Below, one piece after another: positions 38,653-46,764 of a stretch of DNA of 58,188 nucleotides. A model generated the notes under the pieces. That model worked only from the letters and a program-made list of their open reading frames with translations. It was not told the DNA's origin and did no database searches. Source of the stretch: Bordetella parapertussis (lineage in GTDB: Bacteria; Pseudomonadota; Gammaproteobacteria; Burkholderiales; Burkholderiaceae_B); the NCBI GenBank assembly GCA_945911685.1, contig CAMEAW010000005.1, forward strand, positions 1-58,188, in the 5' to 3' direction. Within the stretch, counting starts at the first letter, position 1; the number at the start of each line of letters is the position of its first letter. The position numbers and the translations under genes are program-made.

Positions 38653-40071
38653 CTACCGCAGATTTTTAAAGGCTTCGATTGCACGCACGCGGCTACTTTT
38701 GAGATCGACAATTTGCGCAGGATAATTTAACGCTTTTCGCGTGATTGGACTTGGGTCGTGAATCTCTTTGGCCCCGAGTGTGGCGAGTTCGGGTAACCAA
38801 TGCTTGATGAAGGCGCCCTCAGGATCAAATTTTTCAGACTGACTAATTGGATTAAATACCCTGAAGTAGGGCGCTGAGTCTGCCCCTGTTGAGGCGCTCC
38901 ATTGCCAGCCGCCGTTATTGGCCGCTAATTCGCCATCGATAAGGTGTTGCATAAAAAACGCTTCGCCCAAACGCCAATCAATCAGTAGGTTTTTTGTCAA
39001 AAACATTGCAACAATCATCCGCAGTCGGTTGTGCATCCAGCCCGTGGCCAACAGCTGCCGCATCGCCGCATCGACAATTGGGATCCCTGTGCGCCCTTGC
39101 GCCCAAGCGTCGAACTCTTGGGGTACGTCACGCCACACGACCGCGCTGGTCTCGGGCCGCATCGGTTGGTGCTTCGAAAGCGCTGGATAACCAAAGAGCA
39201 AATGTTGGTAGAACTCACGCCACAGCAATTCGTTAATCCAGACAACGATACCGCGTTGACCCGAATCAGACTCGCCTTGGTTTTGCACCAGAGCGGCGTG
39301 TAGGCACTGACCCGCCGAGATTAAGCCGGCAGCAAGGTAGGGCGACAGCACGCTGGTGCCCGGCAGCGCCGGAAAATCGCGGTCGGGTTGGTACCGCGCC
39401 ATGCGTGTTTGGGCGAACTGTTCAAGCCGCTCGTGGGCTGCGGACGTGGTTGCGGGCCACGCGTTTTGTAAACCTTCAGGCGTCACACTTAAGAGCGCAT
39501 CGAGGGCTTGAGGCAAGTCGTCTGATGCGGGCAAGCCAGCGTTAGACTGTTGCTTGATAGCAGGCGCGAGTCGATAGGGTGCCGCACGTAGTTTTTCTTT
39601 GCAGGCCTTCGAAAAGGGCGTAAACACGCGGTAAAACGCATCGGCACCGGTTTTCACGCTACCGGGTACTAACAACGTACCACCATGGTGGCCTTGTAGC
39701 GCAATATCGTGCTGCGCCAACAGACTGTAAGCGGCTCGATCGCGTGTACGCTCGTGTACGCCATATTCACGATTGCAATGCACTTGGTCAGCGTGGTGCT
39801 GCTGACAAAACGCGAGTAAGGCGTCTGGTACGTTCTTCCAGTGTTCGACCAAGAGTATCTTGAGCGGAATATTCAGCGCTTCAAGTTCGCTGCGTAAATG
39901 CTTGACCGCGCGTAACCAAAAATCTACCTTAAGAGGCGCGTCATGATGCAGGCGCCATTGCTCGGGTGAGGCAATAAACAAACCGATCACTGGGCCTTGG
40001 GCCGCCGCCGCCGCCAATGCTGGCTGGTCACTGACGCGTAGATCTGTACGAAACCAACAAACAGCCGTCAT
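38653..40071 (-). CDS. phrB: Deoxyribodipyrimidine photolyase
   Basis: Light-dependent repair of cyclobutane pyrimidine dimers. 472 residues from ATG 40071. The N-terminal alpha/beta antenna domain starts VCWFRTDLRVSDQPAL. The C-terminal helical FAD domain has ELLWREFYQHLLF, GRTGIPIVDAAMRQLLATGW and NNGGWQWSASTGADSAPYFR (Trp-rich FAD and substrate region). Class I CPD photolyase is the best fit. Six bases downstream of the peroxiredoxin gene on the same strand. Confidence 0.95.
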   Translation of the reverse strand: MTAVCWFRTDLRVSDQPALAAAAAQGPVIGLFIASPEQWRLHHDAPLKVDFWLRAVKHLRSELEALNIPLKILLVEHWKNVPDALLAFCQQHHADQVHCNREYGVHERTRDRAAYSLLAQHDIALQGHHGGTLLVPGSVKTGADAFYRVFTPFSKACKEKLRAAPYRLAPAIKQQSNAGLPASDDLPQALDALLSVTPEGLQNAWPATTSAAHERLEQFAQTRMARYQPDRDFPALPGTSVLSPYLAAGLISAGQCLHAALVQNQGESDSGQRGIVVWINELLWREFYQHLLFGYPALSKHQPMRPETSAVVWRDVPQEFDAWAQGRTGIPIVDAAMRQLLATGWMHNRLRMIVAMFLTKNLLIDWRLGEAFFMQHLIDGELAANNGGWQWSASTGADSAPYFRVFNPISQSEKFDPEGAFIKHWLPELATLGAKEIHDPSPITRKALNYPAQIVDLKSSRVRAIEAFKNLR

Positions 40072-40077
40072 CAATCT

Positions 40078-40629
40078 TTACCTTTTCGCTTGCCATGCTT
40101 GCAGAGCAGTCAGCGTGCTGCTCACGTGCTGATCGGGGTTCATACCGCTATGCACAAACAATATTTTTGAGTCGGGCGTGACCACGTACGATATACGGCT
40201 TGCCATACTGGGCATGATCAACATACCGGCGTCGTACGCCTTGATAATGCTGCGATCAAGGTCTGCCGCAACGGCAAATTTACCACCGCAAGGGCCTTGT
40301 GAAAACTTTTTTAAGGTCTCAATATCATCGCCTGACACACCAATAACAGTCGCTTTCAGCGCGGCAAACTTATCAGTCGCCTCTGCAAACAACTGCGCCT
40401 CAATTGTGCAGCCGGTTGTAAAGGCTTTAGGATAAAAGTACACCACCACTGGCCCTTTTTTTAGCGCATCGGCGAGTACGAAGTTGTAGGTTTGGCCTGC
40501 GAGTGCAGCGGGTGCGGTAAAGGAGGGGGCGGCGGCGCCCGCTTTGAGCTGAGCCAAAGCCGGCGCGCACGCTAGCAGACTAACCAGCAGACCCGCGCTG
40601 TACAGCTGAATCTTTTTTCTGAGCAGCAT
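40078..40629 (-). CDS. Exported peroxiredoxin (AhpC/TSA, Bcp-like)
   Basis: Thioredoxin-fold peroxidase predicted to be exported: 183 residues with a signal peptide ending near ACAPALAQ. The peroxidatic Cys is in PKAFTTGCTIEAQLF (about residue 71), and a second Cys in GPCGGKF may be the resolving one. AAGGATCG upstream supports ATG 40629 over the 13-codon extension. It probably forms an operon with phrB, an oxidative and UV stress pairing. Confidence 0.87.
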   Translation of the reverse strand: MLLRKKIQLYSAGLLVSLLACAPALAQLKAGAAAPSFTAPAALAGQTYNFVLADALKKGPVVVYFYPKAFTTGCTIEAQLFAEATDKFAALKATVIGVSGDDIETLKKFSQGPCGGKFAVAADLDRSIIKAYDAGMLIMPSMASRISYVVTPDSKILFVHSGMNPDQHVSSTLTALQAWQAKR

Positions 40630-40702
40630 CAACGATCCTTGAAAAAAGTAATAAAAAAAAGCGTACATTTAGAAGAGTACCAAGTTATCTGTGGAATTAT
40701 CG

Positions 40703-41062
40703 ATGAAAGCAACTTATTTACCTAAGCGACATGTCTTAGCGATGGCAGGGGCATTGACGTTTTTGACGTTGCTGAGCCCGACTGGTGTGCAGGCTCAATC
40801 GGCCTTGCCGTTACCACCGCCACCCGAGATCCGCTGGCCCGAGCCCGAACCCGAGCGCTGGACACAAGAAGACGTTACGCTTGAGCAAAGGTTTGATACA
40901 GCACGCAAAGAAACCTTAGCCGCGCATCAAGAGGCAATGAATGCTTGCAAAGAGCTGCCTCAGGTTGAACGCACCGACTGCACCAATCAAGCGAAGGCTC
41001 AACTCGAATTAGAACTTGCGCAGTTAAAGGCCAAAGCTAGGTTTGGCATGGAGCCCAATTAG
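40703..41062 (+). CDS. Hypothetical exported protein
   Basis: 119 residues; no family recognised. A signal peptide (about residues 1-30, ending GVQAQS) is followed by a Pro-rich patch (LPPPPEIRWPEPEPE), then a charged, probably helical region with two Cys about 16 residues apart (NACKELP and RTDCTNQ) that could form a disulfide. Divergent from the peroxiredoxin gene, and its stop overlaps the doxX stop by four bases. Confidence 0.65.
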   Translation: MKATYLPKRHVLAMAGALTFLTLLSPTGVQAQSALPLPPPPEIRWPEPEPERWTQEDVTLEQRFDTARKETLAAHQEAMNACKELPQVERTDCTNQAKAQLELELAQLKAKARFGMEPN

Positions 41063-41463
41063 TTCAAACGGCCGTGGCTGCCGCCCAGACTGAATCGACC
41101 AGCACCTAGTAAGGCCACCACCAAAGCACCGATCAGGAAGAGGCCTTGCAGTTCAAGCGCCCAGCCACCCGTTTTTGTCAGGCTCAAGATTTGAGAGGCA
41201 TGCGCTAAATAGATTGCTAGCCCCATATTAAAAACGATCACTAAAGCGCCTGCTCGGGTGAGCACACCGACAATCAAGAGCGATGGCGCGATGATTTCGC
41301 CAATAAATACGCCAAAAGCGAGCCAGGCTGGCCAGCCTTGTGCCTGGACTAAGGACGTAATAGAGTCAATCCCATTTGCAAGCTTAAACAAGCCATGCAT
41401 GAGTAGCAAAATGCCGATCGTGATTCGCAAGAGCAGTTTGCCAGCATCGTCAAAGCGGTTCAT
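41059..41463 (-). CDS. DoxX family membrane protein
   Basis: Small inner-membrane protein of 134 residues with four hydrophobic segments. It begins with the family-like LLLRITIGILLLMHGLFKL and has GVFIGEIIAPSLLIVGVLTR. DoxX-like proteins are tied to redox stress or quinone-linked electron transfer in some bacteria; the role here is unknown. Confidence 0.87.
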   Translation of the reverse strand: MNRFDDAGKLLLRITIGILLLMHGLFKLANGIDSITSLVQAQGWPAWLAFGVFIGEIIAPSLLIVGVLTRAGALVIVFNMGLAIYLAHASQILSLTKTGGWALELQGLFLIGALVVALLGAGRFSLGGSHGRLN

Positions 41464-41784
41464 ATTGGGAGTTCTCTAAAAAGGTGTCTGCGGTTCAATA
41501 ATTTGCCAAGGGTGATGGCTGCATTTTGCAAAGATTTGTGGATTTTGCTTTACCGACTTCGACTTCGGTTCGATTTTAGATCAATGCCCGAATCAGCGTG
41601 TTACTTTTAAACGCAAACTAGGACTAACTGATGCTATCTTCAGAAAAGATGTCAAGTAAGCCAATTGGGTATCGACAGGCCGTTTTATTGCCAAGTATTT
41701 TTTAGACTAATCGTCGGCCATCCTAAATCTTTGTAGACGCCTCTTTTCGATAGCTAACGCTGCGGTATCTAAGGTGACTTAACG
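41464..41784. other. Intergenic region between divergent doxX and tctC-like gene
   Basis: 321 bases. I see no gene, RNA or clear hairpin. A 24-codon frame at 41631-41705 lacks a ribosome site and family sequence. The region must hold both promoters, but no good -35/-10 pair could be chosen. The end GGTGACTTAACG just before the ATG offers a weak ribosome site. Confidence 0.5.
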
Positions 41785-42774
41785 ATGAAAACAATTAAAT
41801 TTCGGTTCGCGTCATTTTTCTGGCTTCTGGCCTTGGGTGTGTCTTTCGCCATCCCTTCATTTTCAGTTCGGGCGCAGGCTTACCCAAATAAATCAGTCAA
41901 GATTATTGTGGGGTATCCACCGGGGGGGTCAACTGATGTGCCGGCCCGCATTGTGGGGCAAAAGTTAGCTGAGGTGCTAGGCCAGACCGTTGTGGTTGAG
42001 AATAAACCGGGGGCGAGCGGTAACATTGGTGCTGAGCTTGCAGCGCGTGCGGCGCCCGATGGCTACACTATTTTTTGGGTATCGATTGGCACCGCGGTCA
42101 GCGCCTCGCTATTTCCAACCCTGAGCTACAACCTGTTTAAAGATTTCGTTGCGGTATCACAAGCGACCTCGGTCACGAGCTTTTTGCTGGTGCATCCCAC
42201 GCTACCCGTCCGTTCAGTGCAAGAGCTCATCGACTATATCAAAGCGCATCCGGGCGAGCTGAGCTACAGTTCTTCGGGTACGGGCGGCTCACCGCATTTG
42301 GCCGCTGAATGGTTTAAAGCTCGGGCCGGTATCGAACTGGTACACGTTCCTTATAAAGGAACAAGTCCACAAACGATAGATTTGTTAAGTGGCACGGTGA
42401 AGGTTGCCTTCCCGACCATGCCGGGCATGATTGAGCATGTGCAACAAGGCAAGCTCAGGGCGCTTGCTGTCACAAGCCCCAAGCGCAGCGCGCTGTTACC
42501 CGACGTTCCGACCATGATCGAGGCTGGCTTTGAAGGTTATGTGGCAACCTCTTGGAGTGGTGCGATGGTACCCACCGGTACCCCCGCGGTGATCGTGCAG
42601 CAACTCAGCGTGGCCATCAATCAAGTGCTCGCGATGCCTGACGTGCAGCAAAAGCTCGCAACCAGTGGTGCCGACGCTGTTGGCAGTACGCCAGAGGCGT
42701 TTAAAGCTTTTATCGAAGCCGAGACACTGAAATGGGGCAAGGTTATTAAAGACGCAAAAATCGTCAATCAATAA
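41785..42774 (+). CDS. Bug/TctC family tripartite tricarboxylate transporter binding protein
   Basis: Periplasmic solute-binding protein, 329 residues. Signal peptide to about RAQA, then YPNKSVKIIVGYPPGGSTD, GQTVVVENKPGASGNIG and YKGTSPQTIDLLSG, all Bug-family hallmarks. Ligands of this family are usually carboxylates. The membrane partners TctA/TctB are not in the window. Convergent with selB; the coding ends overlap by seven bases. Confidence 0.92.
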   Translation: MKTIKFRFASFFWLLALGVSFAIPSFSVRAQAYPNKSVKIIVGYPPGGSTDVPARIVGQKLAEVLGQTVVVENKPGASGNIGAELAARAAPDGYTIFWVSIGTAVSASLFPTLSYNLFKDFVAVSQATSVTSFLLVHPTLPVRSVQELIDYIKAHPGELSYSSSGTGGSPHLAAEWFKARAGIELVHVPYKGTSPQTIDLLSGTVKVAFPTMPGMIEHVQQGKLRALAVTSPKRSALLPDVPTMIEAGFEGYVATSWSGAMVPTGTPAVIVQQLSVAINQVLAMPDVQQKLATSGADAVGSTPEAFKAFIEAETLKWGKVIKDAKIVNQ

Positions 42775-44687
42775 TCAAAGACCACCTCAAGTGGCTTGAG
42801 CAGTTTGCGCGCATCGCCCACGCGCTGCGTCACGCCAAGCCGATCGAGCACGTCTAAAATTTCGATGGCTAAGCTGCGGTTGACACCGACTTGGTCGCGA
42901 AACTGGGCGGCGATAAATGTTTGAGTTGGGCTTGCTAAAGCCAATTGACGAGCGCGTGTTGCAAAATGAATCATGTTGGCACGCAAATAAAAGCGCTCTG
43001 AACTAACGCGAAAAAGCTCACCCTGTTTTACCTTTCGGTGCAACATGTCATTGACGACCAAAGTTTTTAAACCAGCGGCTTGGGCCAGGTCTGCCGCCGT
43101 TAGGCCTTTGGGGCCCATCGCTGCAAGAGTTGGTTGAATCTTTTGCCACATCAGTTGATCGGCAGCGTGCGCGCTTGACTGGTGCGTGGTTAAGGCAGCG
43201 ATGGTGCCCGTCACGACGATCTGTTGGGCTGCAGCGATATAGCGAACTAAAGCAACAAACACCGATGCCTTTATCCCTGCTGCGCATTGTTGCCGCAAGT
43301 CTTTCAGGCTCAGTCCGGGCGCCTGCGGCTGCGCTTGGTGATGTTGTTGCAAGCGTGTCGACATGGCGAGACCGAACTGCTCGATTGAGCTCTTGAGCAG
43401 CGCGTAGGTTGGTGCCTTGGCAATCACGAGCGCATCTTCATCAGCAACCATATGGGCTAAGACATTTTCCGTCACATTGAAACTGCGCGAAAAGTGATCG
43501 AGGTCAACGCCCGTCTGTGCATGACACGCGAGCAGGGCGCTCAACGCGAGCCTGGGGCTCCTGTGCGAGAGGGCGGCAAGTTCGGCGTGCCGGAGTATTT
43601 TGTTTCGCACTCTTGTTGGGGCAAAGGGATCGAGCACAGTACCCCCGCCTAGCGTGCGTTGCGCGGTTTGATCGCGAATAATCAAACGATCGCCGCTCAA
43701 ACAAGCAATAGGTTGGCTCAACACCAACTGCGCATAGCCCGCGGCGCCCGGTGCAATCGAGCCACCGTGTTCAATGGCAACGCGCGCGACGACTTCTGCG
43801 GTGCCAAGATGCATATGCACCTCGGTCCAGTGCTTCAAGGCGTGCGTTTCTGAGTTCAAAACAGTCAGACTAATATCTATGCGTGTTGTGGGGGCATGCA
43901 AGTGTGTCGCAACGACCCAGTCGCCGCGACCACAGTCTTGCGCGCTGACGCCAACGAGGTTGAGCGCGCAGCGTTCGCCGACTTGTGCTTCAGTGACTGA
44001 AACGCTATTTTGATGAATACTGCGCACGCGGACACTTTGACCTCCGGGCGTGAGCGTTAAACGCTCACCCACCTGCACGCCGTGGGTGAACACCGTGCCG
44101 GTCACGACGGTGCCACTGCCAACAATCGAAAATACGCGGTCGATCGAAAAGCGAAAAGACCTTCCTTCGAAATCTGAACGTTGCGTGGCGCGCGCTGCTT
44201 GAGCGAGTCGTTCGCGCAAGTCGTTCACGCCAAGTTGGGCGACCGTCGAGCATGCAACAATTTCAAATGTCGCGAGGTTTACGCTTTGTAATAAGGCACG
44301 CACTTGCTCGCGAACTTCGTTGACGCGCTCGGCGGCGACCCGATCTGTTTTGGTCAAGACAGCAACACCGGCTTGGATACCCAGCAGCTTGACAATGTTC
44401 AAATGCTCGATGGTTTGTGGCATCACGCCATCATCGGCTGCAACCACCAGCATCACGTAATCAATCCCGCAAACGCCAGCGAGCATGTTGCGCACAAAAC
44501 GCTCGTGACCGGGCACATCAACGAAACCGATCACGGGTGTGTCGGGTAAGGACAGATAGGCAAACCCTAGATCGATCGAAATCCCTCTGGCTTTTTCTTC
44601 TGGCAAGCGGTCTGTGTCGACCCCCGACAACGCTTTGACCAAGGTGCTTTTGCCGTGATCAATATGGCCTGCTGTTGCAACAATCAT
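42768..44687 (-). CDS. selB: Selenocysteine-specific elongation factor SelB
   Basis: GTPase that carries Sec-tRNA to ribosomes paused at UGA codons next to a SECIS hairpin. 639 residues. N-terminal EF-Tu-like domain: TAGHIDHGKSTLVKALSG (G1), the SelB-typical EEKARGISIDLGFAYL, VDVPGHERFVRNMLAG (G3) and LTKTDR (G4). Two beta-barrel domains follow, and the C-terminal ~250 residues are the winged-helix repeats that bind SECIS. It is the last gene of the minus-strand run containing two UGA-interrupted genes, so its substrates are probably its neighbours. selA, selC and selD were not found in the window. Confidence 0.95.
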   Translation of the reverse strand: MIVATAGHIDHGKSTLVKALSGVDTDRLPEEKARGISIDLGFAYLSLPDTPVIGFVDVPGHERFVRNMLAGVCGIDYVMLVVAADDGVMPQTIEHLNIVKLLGIQAGVAVLTKTDRVAAERVNEVREQVRALLQSVNLATFEIVACSTVAQLGVNDLRERLAQAARATQRSDFEGRSFRFSIDRVFSIVGSGTVVTGTVFTHGVQVGERLTLTPGGQSVRVRSIHQNSVSVTEAQVGERCALNLVGVSAQDCGRGDWVVATHLHAPTTRIDISLTVLNSETHALKHWTEVHMHLGTAEVVARVAIEHGGSIAPGAAGYAQLVLSQPIACLSGDRLIIRDQTAQRTLGGGTVLDPFAPTRVRNKILRHAELAALSHRSPRLALSALLACHAQTGVDLDHFSRSFNVTENVLAHMVADEDALVIAKAPTYALLKSSIEQFGLAMSTRLQQHHQAQPQAPGLSLKDLRQQCAAGIKASVFVALVRYIAAAQQIVVTGTIAALTTHQSSAHAADQLMWQKIQPTLAAMGPKGLTAADLAQAAGLKTLVVNDMLHRKVKQGELFRVSSERFYLRANMIHFATRARQLALASPTQTFIAAQFRDQVGVNRSLAIEILDVLDRLGVTQRVGDARKLLKPLEVVFDY

Positions 44688-44831
44688 TTTGAGCGGATGG
44701 TCTCTAGTTACTTTGCGACGATACTAGTCGTTAGACGATGCCAGTGATTAAAGAACATTAGTCAGTGGACCCTTTTAGCGATCGTTCCATTTTAGGAATC
44801 GTCCAGTTTAGTGCTCAGGCACTTGTATTCT

Positions 44832-45872
44832 CTAGACGATTTTCTCGAGCACAAAGTGCGAGATCCCAAAGCTAGGCACCACCATCGAATGCAAGCCTTG
44901 ACCGCCGGCCACCACAATTTGAATTTGCGAGGCCTCGTCCAAGTAAGGGATATGGGTTGTACCAGGCGCGACATTAAACGTTTTTCGCTTGGTGCGGTAC
45001 CACTCTTGACAGCCTTCACTGACGCGGCTTAATTGCAGCTGCATGCGTTTGTGTAAGTCGTGCCGAATATCGTCTTTGCTCATGCCGTACTTCGCTAAGA
45101 TCGCTGCGTGCTCGGGGCCAAGCACAAGTAGCATTTCACCACCCGAACTCATGTTGTTACCACCAATGGTCATCATCACATCAGAGATCATTAATAAAAG
45201 TTCTGAGGCGTTGGCGCTGGCGTGGTCTTGCACGTTGTGAGGTGCCTCGGCCGCGTGCACCAATACACTGCTATCGGTTAGTGCAAAGCCATGTTCAACA
45301 TGAAATGGTTCCCAAGGATTTTGTTCTTCGTTTTCACCGGCACAAAAACTAAATTTGCAGGGCGTGCCGTGTGTCGCCATATCGGTTTTGCCGGGGATCC
45401 CTTGCCCAATGTTCATGAGTACGAGACGTACCGCACGGCCAATCGTGGCGTTGGCTCTGAAGCCTTGTCCAAACACATTTGAGCGGCAGTTCAAGCCGAT
45501 CTCGTGACGAATGGGGCCGTTGACGACTAGCATCGGCGCCACGGGGTGCGTGGTCGACTGTATCCCCGATAAATTAAAGCGAGGTACTGCCAAGGCCTTT
45601 AACGCAGCCACAAGCACCGGCATATAACTTGGTTTGCAACCCGCCATGACCGCGTTAATCGCTAACTTCTCAACGCTGCACAAGGCATAACCGGGTGCGA
45701 TGGCTGCGATTTCGACATCGGCCGCTAAGCCACTGCCAGCAATCATTGCCGCAACACGCTCGGGCGTTGGCGCGACCACAGGTAGGCCGTCTGTCCACCC
45801 TTGCTGTTCGAAATACTCTTGCAAAGAATCGTCGGTCAGATCTAGCTCTAATAATGTTGCGTGGGTGCTCAT
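44832..45872 (-). CDS. Stand-alone paralogue of the selenoprotein A C-terminal domain
   Basis: 346 residues; no named function recognised. It matches the C-terminal half of the protein at 46765-48483 along most of its length: EQQGWTDGLPVVAPT against NEWSDGLPVVPPT; INAVMAGCKPSYMPVLV against VNGVMAGCRPEYMPILV; VNGPI against LNGPI; and GENEEQNPW against AENEEVLKAI. No signal peptide or membrane segment, so cytosolic. GGAGGG precedes the ATG. With the preceding gene (UGSC domain alone) it forms a split version of the fused selenoprotein A. No internal TGA. Confidence 0.8.
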   Translation of the reverse strand: MSTHATLLELDLTDDSLQEYFEQQGWTDGLPVVAPTPERVAAMIAGSGLAADVEIAAIAPGYALCSVEKLAINAVMAGCKPSYMPVLVAALKALAVPRFNLSGIQSTTHPVAPMLVVNGPIRHEIGLNCRSNVFGQGFRANATIGRAVRLVLMNIGQGIPGKTDMATHGTPCKFSFCAGENEEQNPWEPFHVEHGFALTDSSVLVHAAEAPHNVQDHASANASELLLMISDVMMTIGGNNMSSGGEMLLVLGPEHAAILAKYGMSKDDIRHDLHKRMQLQLSRVSEGCQEWYRTKRKTFNVAPGTTHIPYLDEASQIQIVVAGGQGLHSMVVPSFGISHFVLEKIV

Positions 45873-45928
45873 GACGAGCCCTCCAAAGGTTGAACGAGCT
45901 GTGATTGCACTGTAGACGCGTGTCGACG

Positions 45929-46066
45929 TTGCGTCACGACTTCACTTTGCTCTGCGTGCTCAAATACTTGAATCACGCTAGGCCTATCGTACTGACATTG
46001 CGTCACGACTTCACTTTGCTTTGCGTGACCCAAATACTTGAATCGCGATAAGCTTATCGTGTGGGC
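45929..46066 (-). repeat. 69-base tandem duplication with conserved palindrome at the selenoprotein B stop
   Basis: Unit one 45929-45997 and unit two 45998-46066 share GCGTCACGACTTCACTTTGC and AAATACTTGAATC. Each contains a palindrome: CGCTAGGCCTATCG (45976-45989, one mismatch) and CGATAAGCTTATCG (46046-46059, perfect). The second overlaps the stop codon of selenoprotein B. The inner eight bases differ by a paired A-to-G and T-to-C change that keeps the pairing. Confidence 0.88.
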
Positions 46067-46662
46067 ATAACCGTCAAAAACTGTACGACATCGGCTAAGC
46101 GCTGCGCTGCAATGGTTTCGATTTCGTCGGGCGACCGATTGGCTAACGGATGATCGATTAACAAAATCGGCAGACTCGGTAGGCCTAAAGATTTTGAGCG
46201 TGTTGACGCAATCCCTCGAAAGGGTTGCGTCACGAAAGTCAATGTGGGGATCCCCAGAGACTCTATCGTGTGCGAGTCGTGGACACTCCACGACGAGCAC
46301 GACCCTCAGTCGCCTGAGGCCGTGAGCATCAGATCGGGTTTCCATGCAGTGATCTCTGCGATAAACGGCGCAGGCGCTGCCGAAGTGGGTTTGCGCCACA
46401 TTTTGATGTCAGCCACACCGTGCTGAAGCTGCAATTGTTGACCAAACGCAGTTAAGAGCTCGCGGGCGTTGACCTTATTGTTATCCAAAAGGGCCAAGCG
46501 CTTGCCCTTTAGACTTGACAGGCGAGGGGCGAGGTGACGCAGCCCCTGTGCTTTGCCGCCTTCAGGGATTAAGTCATGCGGGTTTTTAACCGGCGTGTGC
46601 GATTCGACCGCGGGATGGAGCACGCGCAGCCCGTGCATGTTCATCTTGTTTTCAGCGTTCAT
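46054..46662 (-). CDS. Selenoprotein B: UGSC-type selenoprotein (one in-frame TGA read as Sec)
   Basis: Proposed 202-residue selenoprotein. Codons 1-118 run from ATG 46662 (AGGAG upstream) to TGA at 46308-46306; the same frame then continues 83 codons to TAA 46056-46054. Around the TGA the protein reads TASGD-U-GSCSSWSVHDS, giving a U-x-x-C redox motif with Sec119. Eleven residues after the Cys comes ESLGIP, and later LLIDHPLANRSP. The same spacing occurs in selenoprotein A and, from memory, in GrdB of glycine reductase. A SECIS-like hairpin follows the TGA. A pipeline blind to Sec would report two short genes. It lies between selenoprotein A and the stand-alone domain gene. Confidence 0.85.
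46270..46300 (-). promoter_or_regulatory. bSECIS-like hairpin of selenoprotein B
   Basis: In the mRNA, starting six bases after the UGA: GUGC pairs with GCAC; after a symmetric UC/UC internal loop, GUCGUGGA pairs perfectly with UCCACGAC around a GUG apical loop. The apical G and U lie 20-22 bases after the UGA, inside the window known for bacterial SECIS elements. It is coding sequence as well as structure. Confidence 0.82.
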
Positions 46663-46764
46663 GATTGACTCCTGTCTTTGTATTTCTATTCTAGACCTAA
46701 CAAAATAAAAAAAGTGCTCTGGACGTTCAATCGATCAAATGCGTGAACGGTTTGTCAATCGGAT

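Noticed and set aside
41631..41705. 24-codon open frame between doxX and the Bug gene
   Set aside because: No ribosome-binding site, no recognisable sequence; too short to support.
42768..42774. Overlap of the Bug and selB stop regions as an error or frameshift
   Set aside because: Both proteins end at normal family positions; a seven-base convergent overlap is common.
45869..46399. 176-residue minus-strand frame overlapping selenoprotein B
   Set aside because: It lies out of phase over the selenoprotein gene and the 69-base repeats and shows no family sequence, whereas the UGA-containing frame matches selenoprotein A.
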